Translations under genes and position numbers: made by a program | The notes under the pieces: generated by a model | Databases searched by the model: none | Told to the model about the DNA's origin: nothing | What the model saw: only the letters and a program-made list of their open reading frames with translations | Source: Candidatus Micrarchaeaceae archaeon | Lineage (GTDB): Archaea > Micrarchaeota > Micrarchaeia > Micrarchaeales > CABMGC01 | Reading direction: 5' to 3' | Length of the DNA stretch: 10,611 nt | NCBI GenBank assembly: GCA_027310795.1 | Contig: DAIDAD010000012.1 | Location: 1-10,611, forward strand | Part shown: positions 1 to 6,279 of the stretch, in pieces | How the letters are laid out: every line of letters starts with the position of its first letter | Position numbering within the stretch: the stretch's first letter is position 1

Positions 1-10
1 TCTTAGTTCT

Positions 11-1105
11 TTAAAGTCGCCTTAGTCTCCGAACCTCATCAAAACTTGCATTTGGATGCTCTGAGCCACAGGTCATGCAGTAGCCTGCATCTTTTAATAC
101 TGGACCATGGCAAGAGGCACATTCCTCTTCTTGGCCGTATATCGTCCTTCTGGGGCTTAACCTCTCGTTTTTATACAACTTATACATTCCAGCGTGGACA
201 TTATCTCTGAAGCTAAGACCTTCTTCTTCATAAGATGCACGCTCTGCTGAAGTTGCTTTAAGCGCTATTTTCAATGTATCGGTGCCAGATCCAAACTGTA
301 TATCTGTTTTACTCCTTATTGTAATTTCTTCTGGCAGCTCGGCGAACATTGCCTGTCTTAGCACAAGCTTGCCGAATGGATATGGAGGTGTTATTAATTT
401 TCCAGGATTTTCTTTATGAGTGCTCCAGATATCACCAGGCACGGCTCTTAATATTAAGGTGTCATCTCTACTAATGTTCTTTGCGAATTCTATTACTTTT
501 TGATCAAGATATGGATAATCGGTTTTTATCTGCGTTTTTTGTTCAAGCTTTGCTAAAGGCAATGTAACTGCAGAGGTTCTATCTATATATGCGTTAAGTC
601 TTAGTTGGTCAAGCTCATATGTAACAAAATAGCCACGGAATGGTATATCTGCAGGCTCTCCGGACCTTACAGTCAAGCTTTTGGTGCCGAAATCAACAGT
701 TGCCCTATTTATTGCCGTGTAGAGGGCTAGGTCGTTAAGCAAAGCTACATCATAAGACTCATTGATTCTTATAACAAACTTCAGATTAGATAAGGCTTCC
801 TCATGCGTTACAACCACGGGATTCCAGTCTAATTTTAGATGTTTGACAACTTTTCTAGCAAACCTAAGATCTAATCTTTCACTAGCTCCTCTAAGCGACA
901 TCGTATAAGCTGGAATAGTCGGGGCGCATGCAGCTAAAGCACCTGAATCTATGCCTCCAGATAAAAGTAATAAATCTGCCTGTCTTGTATCTACCGCATT
1001 GTGAAGAAGTTCCCTTAACCTTTTTGACTTCTGAGTAGGCTGAAGGTACTGAACTCTCGTTTTGAGCATCAACAATAATATATGCAATTGGACATATTTA
1101 AGCAT
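11..1105 (-). CDS. Asparagine-synthase-related PP-loop ATPase with C-terminal zinc ribbon
   Basis: 364 residues. The PP-loop SGGIDS lies at residues 49-54, as in the synthetase domain of asparagine synthases, which adenylate a carboxylate before amide transfer. A second family motif, usually SGEGADELFGGY, is recognisable but degenerate at 148-159 (SGEPADIPFRGY): the first Glu and the Asp remain, the second Glu is Ile. Further matches are YPYLD (197-201), LPEE (257-260) and FGSGT (271-275). The N-terminal glutaminase domain of AsnB is absent, so free ammonia or another nucleophile would be needed (inference). Two CxxC pairs (C329/C332 and C343/C346) form a likely zinc ribbon. The ATG at 1105 gives the longest product; Met13 at 1069 is an alternative. 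The frame stays open upstream to a TAA at 1169-1171 but has no start codon there. Hand-counted lines are about 38-40% GC against about 50% or more elsewhere, which could mean transfer. The substrate is unknown. Confidence 0.85.
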   Translation of the reverse strand: MLKYVQLHILLLMLKTRVQYLQPTQKSKRLRELLHNAVDTRQADLLLLSGGIDSGALAACAPTIPAYTMSLRGASERLDLRFARKVVKHLKLDWNPVVVTHEEALSNLKFVIRINESYDVALLNDLALYTAINRATVDFGTKSLTVRSGEPADIPFRGYFVTYELDQLRLNAYIDRTSAVTLPLAKLEQKTQIKTDYPYLDQKVIEFAKNISRDDTLILRAVPGDIWSTHKENPGKLITPPYPFGKLVLRQAMFAELPEEITIRSKTDIQFGSGTDTLKIALKATSAERASYEEEGLSFRDNVHAGMYKLYKNERLSPRRTIYGQEEECASCHGPVLKDAGYCMTCGSEHPNASFDEVRRLRRL

Positions 1106-1237
1106 TTCTACTTGGCTAGTGCGTATGGTTGGATCATGCTGAGCAACCGATGCTTTAATTAGCCGTATTTATCTCAAGGACATGGTTTGTAGAGAAGCAT
1201 ACATACATTTTATTAGCCTTTGAAGAGGAATATTGCC
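1106..1237. promoter_or_regulatory. Divergent intergenic region, promoters for the PP-loop gene and polX
   Basis: About 130 bases separate two divergently transcribed genes, so both promoters should lie here. AT-rich TATA-like candidates are taatta near 1156-1161, gtatttat near 1165-1172 and acatttta near 1205-1212. The first two sit at plausible distances for the minus-strand gene, and the second could also serve polX with a leader. The choice between them is uncertain. I see no RNA gene or inverted repeat. Confidence 0.4.
1224..1230 (+). promoter_or_regulatory. Shine-Dalgarno site selecting the polX GTG start
   Basis: AGAGGAA lies 7 bases before the GTG at 1238 and overlaps the first codons after the longer TTG start at 1220. 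Nothing comparable precedes that TTG. The site therefore favours the GTG, which also gives the N-terminus expected for PolX. Confidence 0.6.
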
Positions 1238-2965
1238 GTGGACAACAAGACGATTTCGGAGATGCTTGAAGAGATTGCAGACATACTCGAAGTGGAAGGG
1301 GAGAGAAGCAGGTTTGAGGTGCTTGCGTACAGGAAGGCGGCTGACACGATAGGCAACCTGCAGGAAAGAGTTGAAGATATCTACAGAAAAAGCGGGACAG
1401 AAGGGCTCATGGAGCTGCAGGGCATAGGAAAAGGCATAGCAGGCAGCATTGCAGAATCCATAGACACGGGGCACATGAAAAAATACGACTTGCTTAAGAA
1501 GAAGTTTCCTGTGGATTTCAACGCAATGACAAAGGTGCCGGGGCTTGGCGCAAAGAAAGTGTACAAGTTATACCTTGAACTCGGCATACGCAATATGAAG
1601 AATCTGAAGGAAGCTGTTGTGAAGCACAGGATAATGAAGCTAGAGGGCTTCGGGGAGAGGAGCGAGGGCGAGATTAAGAAAGGGATAGCGCTCCTCGAAT
1701 CCAGCAGCGGCCGCATGCTGCTCGGGAACGCTTTGCCTGAAGCAGATAGCATCATCAAAAAGATCAAGGAATCGGGGCTTGCGGAAAAGGTTGAGCTTGC
1801 AGGTTCTGCGAGGCGAATGCGCGAGACTGTCGGAGACCTCGACATACTTGTAACGACAAATGATTCGGAAAAGGTCATGGATTTCTTCACGTCTATGAAA
1901 GAGATAGGCAGGGTTCTTCTTAGGGGCCCTACTAAGACGACCGTAGCGCTCAAGATAGGCATAAACTGTGACCTTAGGGTCGTAAGCACTAGCAGCTTCG
2001 GCGCTGCGCTGCAGTACTTCGTCGGGAGCAAGGACCATAATGTCAGGGTGAGGGAGATAGCGATAAAGAAAGGGTACAAGCTGAATGAGTACGGGCTTTT
2101 CAACAAGAAGAACAGGAATGTCGCAGTAGGGGACGACAGCGAGGTGTACAGGAAGCTCGGCATGCAGTACATGCCTCCTGAGATACGGGAGAACAAAGGA
2201 GAAATAGAGCTGAGCCTCAAAGGCAAAGTCCCAAGGCTCGTCGAGATTGCTGACATAAAGGGCGACCTTCATGTGCACACCAATCACAGCGACGGCTCTT
2301 CTAGCATATCGGAGATGGCTGAAGCAGCAAAATCCATCGGCAGGGAATACATAGGGATAACGGACCATACGAAGAGCGAGCCAGTGGCGAACGGCATGGA
2401 CGACAAGAAGTTCATGAAGCACTTCGCGGACATTGACAGGGCTGTGAAAAATATCGAGGGCATTTCCATATTGAAGAGTGCGGAGATAGACATACTTAAG
2501 GACGGGAGCCTTGACCTAAAGGACAGCACTCTCGACATGATGGACTACAGGCTTGCAAGCGTGCACACTAACCTGAAGATGCCGCGCGAGGAGATGACAA
2601 AAAGGGTGGTGAAGGCGCTGTCGAGCGGTTATGTAGACATAATGGGACACCCTACGGACAGAATAATAGGCGGCAGGGAGCCGATAAACATGGACCTTGA
2701 CAAAGTGTTTCAGACAGCAGCCGACAACGGCGTAGTTATGGAGATAGACTCGTTCCCAGGAAGGCTGGACCTGGGCGATGAGAATATAATTAAGGCAAAG
2801 GGATACGGAATAAAATTCTCAATAGACACTGATTCGCACGACGCGGACCACTTCAAGGTGCTTAGATACGGGATAGGCACTGCGAGGAGGGGCTGGCTTG
2901 CAAAATCGGAGGTGATAAACGCGCTTCAGCTGGAAAAGCTGATTAAGAGCTTCAGGAAGTTCTAG
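1238..2965 (+). CDS. polX: PolX-family DNA polymerase / 3'-5' exonuclease with PHP domain
   Basis: 575 residues from the GTG at 1238, or 581 from an in-frame TTG at 1220; B. subtilis PolX is about 570. PolX enzymes fill short gaps in DNA repair, and the PHP domain adds metal-dependent 3'-5' exonuclease or AP-site activity. Using the GTG numbering, DNA-binding helix-hairpin-helix motifs sit near 61-66 (LQGIGKG), 100-104 (VPGLG) and 135-139 (LEGFG). The family X core shows GSARR near 189-193, the metal-binding pair in GDLDIL (D201, D203) and a third Asp in CDLRVV (D245). The PHP domain starts near 338 with GDLHVHT (H345, H347), then TDH (376-377), AEID, a conserved SVHT, MGHPTDR and IDTDSH. All expected metal ligands look intact. 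The gene stands alone and converges on gdhA with 3 bases between the stops. It is less common in archaea than in bacteria, but complete. Confidence 0.96.
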   Translation: MDNKTISEMLEEIADILEVEGERSRFEVLAYRKAADTIGNLQERVEDIYRKSGTEGLMELQGIGKGIAGSIAESIDTGHMKKYDLLKKKFPVDFNAMTKVPGLGAKKVYKLYLELGIRNMKNLKEAVVKHRIMKLEGFGERSEGEIKKGIALLESSSGRMLLGNALPEADSIIKKIKESGLAEKVELAGSARRMRETVGDLDILVTTNDSEKVMDFFTSMKEIGRVLLRGPTKTTVALKIGINCDLRVVSTSSFGAALQYFVGSKDHNVRVREIAIKKGYKLNEYGLFNKKNRNVAVGDDSEVYRKLGMQYMPPEIRENKGEIELSLKGKVPRLVEIADIKGDLHVHTNHSDGSSSISEMAEAAKSIGREYIGITDHTKSEPVANGMDDKKFMKHFADIDRAVKNIEGISILKSAEIDILKDGSLDLKDSTLDMMDYRLASVHTNLKMPREEMTKRVVKALSSGYVDIMGHPTDRIIGGREPINMDLDKVFQTAADNGVVMEIDSFPGRLDLGDENIIKAKGYGIKFSIDTDSHDADHFKVLRYGIGTARRGWLAKSEVINALQLEKLIKSFRKF

Positions 2966-2968
2966 TTT

Positions 2969-4231
2969 TCAATACCAGCCGCGCGCCTTCATCGAAGCTG
3001 CGACCCTGCCGACTGCTATTATGTAAGCTGCGTCCCTCGGAGTAATCTTCTTCCCTTTTGCGCGGTATTCCGATTGCACCTTCATGACCTCGCTGAACGA
3101 TTTTGTTATTATCTTGTCGAGCCTTGAATACACCTCTTCCAGTTCCCAGTAATACTGCTGTATGTTCTGCGCCCATTCGAAATACGAGACTATGACCCCG
3201 CCTGAGTTCACAAGGAAGTCCGGCAGGTCGGGTATCCCCCTTTCGAAAAGTATCTTGTCAGCTTCAGGGGTTACAGGCCCATTGGCAAGCTCGAGGACCA
3301 GCTTTGCATTTATCTTGTCAGCGTTGCTTCCTGTTATCTGGTTCTCGAGCGCCGCAGGAATCAGCACGTCCGCCTTCAGCTCAAGCAGCTTCTCGTTCGA
3401 CACCTTGTCAGCGCCAGGATAGCCCTGCACGCTGCCCGACTTCTCCTTTGCAGCGTCGAGCTTCGCAAGGTCCAGCCCTTTTTCCGAATACACCCCGCCC
3501 TTCGAATCGCTTATCGCTATGACCTTTGCGCCCGTTCCCTGTGCAAGTTCGAAAGCGAACTTGCCCGCATTTCCGAATCCCTGTATCACTATCTTTGCGC
3601 CCTTCAGGTTTATCTTGAACTTCTTTGCCGCTTCTCTCAATACATACATGCCGCCCATCGCAGTCGAATCGAACCTTCCTTCAGAACCCCATACCTCGAG
3701 AGGTTTTCCTGTTGCTATTCCGAAAACGTCGTGTCCCTTCAATGCGCTGTATTCGTCCATCATCCATGCCATTATCTGCGGGTTCGTGTAGACGTCAGGT
3801 GCGAGTATGTCGATTTCAGGGCCTATCGCGCTCTGCATCGCCCTTATGTATCCTCTGGACATGCGCTCTATTTCTGATTCGCTCATCGACTTTGTGTCGC
3901 ATATTATTCCTCCTTTTCCTCCGCCGAACGGAATGTTCGCGAGCGAGCACTTCCATGTCATCCATGCGGACAGCGCCTTGACCGTGTCTAGGTTTTCCTT
4001 CGGATGGTACCTTACGCCGCCCTTTGCAGGGCCCCTTGCCGTATTGTACCTCACCCTGAAGCCGTTGAAAACATCTACAGAACCGTCGTCCATCCTCACC
4101 GGTATATTCACTGATACGGCGTGCATCGGCTCCCTGAGTATTGCGTGCGCGGTCTTGTCGAGCTTCATCAAGTCTGCAGCTATGTCCAGCTGCTGCTGCG
4201 ATATTTTGAAAGGATTTAGTTCTTCTTGCAT
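2969..4231 (-). CDS. gdhA: Glutamate dehydrogenase (Glu/Leu/Phe/Val family)
   Basis: 420 residues, the usual length of archaeal hexameric glutamate dehydrogenase. It interconverts glutamate and 2-oxoglutarate plus ammonia in the cytoplasm with NAD(P), linking nitrogen assimilation to the TCA cycle. The substrate-binding lysines line up as K70 (PAKGG), K94 (TWKCS) and K106 (GGGKGG, the catalytic one), equivalent to K89, K113 and K125 of the Clostridium symbiosum enzyme. The catalytic Asp is D146 in APDVYTN. The Rossmann nucleotide loop GFGNAG is at 218-223, with SDS at 241-243 at the end of the second strand; this does not settle NAD versus NADP. The protein ends in ARGWY. The ATG is preceded only by a weak AGTGGT, and the upstream HTH gene ends 8 bases before it, so translational coupling is likely. 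It is the last gene of a three-gene minus-strand operon. Confidence 0.98.
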   Translation of the reverse strand: MQEELNPFKISQQQLDIAADLMKLDKTAHAILREPMHAVSVNIPVRMDDGSVDVFNGFRVRYNTARGPAKGGVRYHPKENLDTVKALSAWMTWKCSLANIPFGGGKGGIICDTKSMSESEIERMSRGYIRAMQSAIGPEIDILAPDVYTNPQIMAWMMDEYSALKGHDVFGIATGKPLEVWGSEGRFDSTAMGGMYVLREAAKKFKINLKGAKIVIQGFGNAGKFAFELAQGTGAKVIAISDSKGGVYSEKGLDLAKLDAAKEKSGSVQGYPGADKVSNEKLLELKADVLIPAALENQITGSNADKINAKLVLELANGPVTPEADKILFERGIPDLPDFLVNSGGVIVSYFEWAQNIQQYYWELEEVYSRLDKIITKSFSEVMKVQSEYRAKGKKITPRDAAYIIAVGRVAASMKARGWY

Positions 4232-4239
4232 TGTACCAC

Positions 4240-4596
4240 TTAAGAATTATAGTATGCAATAAGCTGCTCGCAAAGAGAATTTATATGTTTTTGTACGATT
4301 TCCTTCTCTTTTTTTTCTGTTATCGCAGTTATTATGACCGAATGCATGTTCTCTGCCTCTATGTACGCCTTCATCTTTCCCACTTCCTCTGAATAGCGCC
4401 TGTTCCTGTACTTGCTGACAGCTGCCTGCGCTATTCCTAAGTCATCTGCGATGCTCTGCTGCCCATACCCCAGACCGGAGAGCTTGTCCGCAACCGATGC
4501 CCTGACTGCAGGGAGTATCACGCCCGTTATGGCCATGCAGCCCAGCGTCTTTGCTTTCTTGCCTTTTTTAACTTGCACTACAGCAGTCTCTTGCAT
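4240..4596 (-). CDS. Archaeal HTH transcriptional regulator, COG2522-like
   Basis: 118 residues. A helix-turn-helix spans about 42-66, with the core QQSIADDLGIAQAAVSKY matching the pattern of archaeal COG2522 predicted regulators (a Lys/Gln-rich first helix, then an LGI-xQAAVS recognition helix). It is preceded by the family-typical LPAVRASVADKL segment (29-39). The N-terminal 17 residues are Lys-rich. The C-terminal half (70-118) is predicted helical, with a KEKEIVQKHINSLCEQL stretch that could mediate dimerisation (inference). The ATG at 4596 follows an AGGGGT-like ribosome site. The gene sits between the RpiB-like gene (21 bases upstream) and gdhA (8 bases downstream) on the same strand, so it probably shares their transcript and may regulate this operon or itself. 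The ligand and operator are unknown; I saw no clear operator repeat. Confidence 0.85.
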   Translation of the reverse strand: MQETAVVQVKKGKKAKTLGCMAITGVILPAVRASVADKLSGLGYGQQSIADDLGIAQAAVSKYRNRRYSEEVGKMKAYIEAENMHSVIITAITEKKEKEIVQKHINSLCEQLIAYYNS

Positions 4597-4617
4597 CCCA
4601 TACCCCTATGCAGTTAC

Positions 4618-5142
4618 TTATTCATCCTCTATTCCCAGTGAGTACTTCAGCTTTTTCAGCATGCCTTTTCCTTCGTACGCCTTTTCCTGCACCATGGGCC
4701 TTGAAGGCTTCGGCTGCTCGCTCTTCTTTTGCTGCTGCACCTGCCTTTCCTGGACCTTTGCCTGTTTCTGCTCAGGGTCTTTTGCGCCTGAGCGGCTGAG
4801 GATTCCTGAGAGCATGCGCGCTGCGCCGCCTGTCTCTGCGCTCTTGATGACTATGACGTTTGCGTTGTTCGCCTCAGCTGCCTGCATGTCCTCTGCAGTG
4901 GAACAGACCGCTGCGCTTATGCCCTTGTCCCTGTTCAGCATTATCTCCGCCCTTACGTAGTCTTCGGGGATTATCACAGAGAGGTCGTACGCGCGGTCTA
5001 GCGCCGCCTTCCTCACGATCTCTATGAACCTGTCGGTGTCCGAGTCTATCTCCTTTGCGACTATGCTCACTCCTGGCTGGCTTATGCCGTTTACTATCTC
5101 GTCGACCGCTCCTGCGACGTTTGAGGCTATGAGAACCTTTAT
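4618..5142 (-). CDS. RpiB-fold protein without the usual catalytic residues, with a disordered tail; apparent ATA start
   Basis: 174 residues if translation starts at the ATA at 5142; 150 if at the GTG at 5070. Residues 3-11 (VLIASNVAG) match the RpiB first strand and its IASDHAG motif, and 70-99 resemble RpiB: N-R-D-K-G-I-S-A-A-V-C, then NNANVIVI. In ribose-5-phosphate isomerase B the motif ICGTGIG carries the catalytic Cys; here the aligned segment is IPEDYVR, so Cys becomes Pro59, GTG is lost, and the Asp-His of DHAG is Asn-Val. It is therefore unlikely to be an active isomerase (inference). Residues about 121-165 are rich in Gln, Lys, Pro and Glu and look disordered, ending in a short helix. 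The shorter GTG start would remove the first strand and has no spaced ribosome site, while the ATA has one at ideal distance. It is the first gene of the operon with the HTH gene and gdhA, so a sensing or scaffold role is possible. The function is not recognised. Confidence 0.78.
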   Translation of the reverse strand: MKVLIASNVAGAVDEIVNGISQPGVSIVAKEIDSDTDRFIEIVRKAALDRAYDLSVIIPEDYVRAEIMLNRDKGISAAVCSTAEDMQAAEANNANVIVIKSAETGGAARMLSGILSRSGAKDPEQKQAKVQERQVQQQKKSEQPKPSRPMVQEKAYEGKGMLKKLKYSLGIEDE

Positions 5143-5152
5143 TTAATCACCT
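5140..5152 (-). promoter_or_regulatory. Ribosome-binding site placed on an ATA start codon
   Basis: Reading the minus strand, AGGTGAT (5152-5146) matches the archaeal anti-Shine-Dalgarno sequence. It is followed by an in-frame TAA (5145-5143) and then ATA (5142-5140). Counting from AGG, 7 bases precede the ATA, the same spacing as for the TTG at 5476. No ATG, GTG or TTG occurs in frame until 5070. Confidence 0.55.
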
Positions 5153-5190
5153 GTTTCCAATATGGGAGTTAATATTAATAGATGTGCATG

Positions 5191-5196
5191 TATATA
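5191..5196. promoter_or_regulatory. Palindromic TATA box between divergent operons
   Basis: TATATA reads the same on both strands. Assuming initiation about 26 bases from its centre, the plus-strand transcript would start near 5219 with a leader of about 20 bases before eS26. The minus-strand transcript would start near 5167 and would include the AGGTGAT site. An AT-rich palindrome, TTAATATTAA, at 5169-5178 is a second candidate but lies too close to the minus-strand gene. Confidence 0.4.
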
Positions 5197-5238
5197 GATT
5201 GAGTCAAAGGCGATTATCTGAGAGGAAAAGAACAACTG

Positions 5239-5451
5239 GTGTACTGCTCGAACTGCGGCAGAAGCGTGCCGAGGAACAAGGCGGTCGCGGATGAGAAAGT
5301 GATAAGGTTCAGCACCGACGTGAGGGCGGACAGCGTAAGCTACATGACAAGGAGGAAGGTTTACTACTGCATAAGCTGCGCAAAGCACAAGGGCATCTTC
5401 GAGAGGAAGAAGGAGCAGGCGCAGAGGGCCGCGGCAAGGTACGAGAGATGA
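5239..5451 (+). CDS. rps26e: Small ribosomal subunit protein eS26, compact form
   Basis: 70 residues. The pattern is that of eS26: CSNCGR with C3 and C6, then SVPRNKA (9-15), an acidic-to-basic middle, and YYCISCAKH with C44 and C47. Together the four cysteines bind one zinc. eS26 sits at the mRNA exit channel of the small subunit near the 3' end of 16S rRNA, where it touches the upstream leader of the mRNA. The usual basic N-terminal extension (about 20 or more residues in other archaea) is missing. The GTG at 5239 starts only two residues before the first Cys, and the frame is open back to 5203 without another standard start codon. AGAGGA at 5221-5226 is a poorly spaced ribosome site. The C-terminal tail (54-70) is strongly charged. 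The stop TGA lies 24 bases before the TTG start of the B-box gene, implying a shared transcript. Confidence 0.85.
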   Translation: MYCSNCGRSVPRNKAVADEKVIRFSTDVRADSVSYMTRRKVYYCISCAKHKGIFERKKEQAQRAAARYER

Positions 5452-5464
5452 CGCTTGACATTGC

Positions 5465-5470
5465 AAGGTG
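5465..5470 (+). promoter_or_regulatory. Shine-Dalgarno site selecting a TTG start
   Basis: AAGGTG lies 5 bases before the TTG at 5476 (7 bases counted from AGG). The earlier in-frame candidates, TTG 5455, TTG 5461 and GTG 5470, lack a site at a useful distance. This points to 5476 as the start of the B-box gene. Confidence 0.5.
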
Positions 5471-5475
5471 TGGAA

Positions 5476-6252
5476 TTGGCAGAAGAGGACGCATCTGACC
5501 TTCTGATATTCAAGCTCAGGGACGAATCTGGAGAGGTACTGCCATCTAAGAAGACTTCTGTGGAAGCGGAGCCTGTACAGGCGCAGCAGGCAGGCTCAGC
5601 TGCAGAAAGCACTGGCCCCGAAGCAGAAGAAATGTCTCCGGAGGGCATGCACTGTGCGATACACCCATGGAGGGAGGCATATGCCGTCTGCAACAGGTGC
5701 GGGCTGCCGTTCTGCTATGTAGACATAGTGAAGAGAGGGGGCAGGTTCGTCTGCCTTGACGACATCGGCAAGGAGGAAGCAGCTGACATCAGCAGGAAAG
5801 CCAGCAAAAACAACTTCTTCACGGTGATGGGCGGTATTATGCTCGTCTTCACCGCAGCGGCTTTGATTTACTTCTTCTACCCGCAGGCATTCTTCATCTA
5901 CAAGGAACTGCAGTCTTCGCTTACTTCAAGCGGAATCATGTCGCTGTTCAGCAATTATTACATACAGGTAGCAAATCTTGCCGCTTTTGTCTTCTCTCTT
6001 CTGATAGGAATATATGTGATTAGGAGCGGCAACAGATATGTTGGGATAATAGTAGGTTTCCTCGTCTTCATGCTTATAAGCTATGAATACCTGAATACCG
6101 GCGGATTGAATTATCTGATTCTCATAATGGCAGTCTCATTCATCTCCATCATACTGTTCGTGCTCGGCAACATGAGCGCGGTCAGGAGCGTCAATGAACT
6201 GATCGAGGATGAGTACAGGCAGATTGACTGGCCGAGGCCGGAAGTCTTCTGA
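5476..6252 (+). CDS. B-box zinc-finger membrane protein with four TM segments
   Basis: 258 residues from the TTG at 5476. Residues 1-57 are acidic and low-complexity. A B-box type zinc module follows: C60-x2-H63-x8-C72-x2-C75-x4-C80-x2-D83-x9-C93-x2-D96, a cross-brace spacing that would bind two zinc ions. Four hydrophobic segments then span about 115-137, 162-182, 188-204 and 210-231, and a charged tail ends in a tryptophan- and proline-containing stretch. No signal peptide precedes the zinc module, so it probably faces the cytoplasm. B-box modules mediate protein contacts; similar B-box plus membrane architectures occur in archaea as uncharacterised proteins. It follows eS26 with a 24-base gap on the same strand, so it may be coexpressed with a ribosomal protein. 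The function is unknown; a role in membrane-associated protein handling is speculative. Confidence 0.88.
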   Translation: MAEEDASDLLIFKLRDESGEVLPSKKTSVEAEPVQAQQAGSAAESTGPEAEEMSPEGMHCAIHPWREAYAVCNRCGLPFCYVDIVKRGGRFVCLDDIGKEEAADISRKASKNNFFTVMGGIMLVFTAAALIYFFYPQAFFIYKELQSSLTSSGIMSLFSNYYIQVANLAAFVFSLLIGIYVIRSGNRYVGIIVGFLVFMLISYEYLNTGGLNYLILIMAVSFISIILFVLGNMSAVRSVNELIEDEYRQIDWPRPEVF

Positions 6253-6279
6253 GTGTAATTCGTAAACCGGTTCTGCTTT
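6253..6279. other. Convergent gap between the B-box gene and nuoN
   Basis: This 27-base gap separates converging genes. It contains an 8-base palindrome (AACCGGTT, 6265-6272) followed by a short T-run on the plus strand (6276-6280). Archaeal termination usually uses T-runs, so this may help end the plus-strand transcript, but the run is short. Confidence 0.25.

Noticed and set aside
1106..1237. Possible tRNA or small RNA in the divergent gap
   Set aside because: No cloverleaf, no T-loop consensus and no stable hairpin could be seen.
1381..2422. Long minus-strand open frames (291 and 260 residues) opposite polX
   Set aside because: They lie antisense to a complete, motif-rich polymerase, show no recognisable domain, and have Ser- or Arg/His-rich composition typical of reversed codons.
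3162..4262. Plus-strand open frames opposite gdhA
   Set aside because: They are antisense shadows of a fully conserved glutamate dehydrogenase, with no domains.
4412..4960. Plus-strand 182-residue frame opposite the HTH and RpiB-like genes
   Set aside because: Cys/Ser/Phe-rich translation with no family motifs; the minus-strand genes have clear folds and ribosome sites.
5169..5178. TTAATATTAA palindrome as an operator
   Set aside because: A 10-base AT-only palindrome in an AT-rich gap is likely by chance, and there is no second copy.
5448..5498. ATG at 5448 overlapping the eS26 stop as a start
   Set aside because: Its frame closes after about 16 codons; the B-box protein is in another frame starting at TTG 5476.
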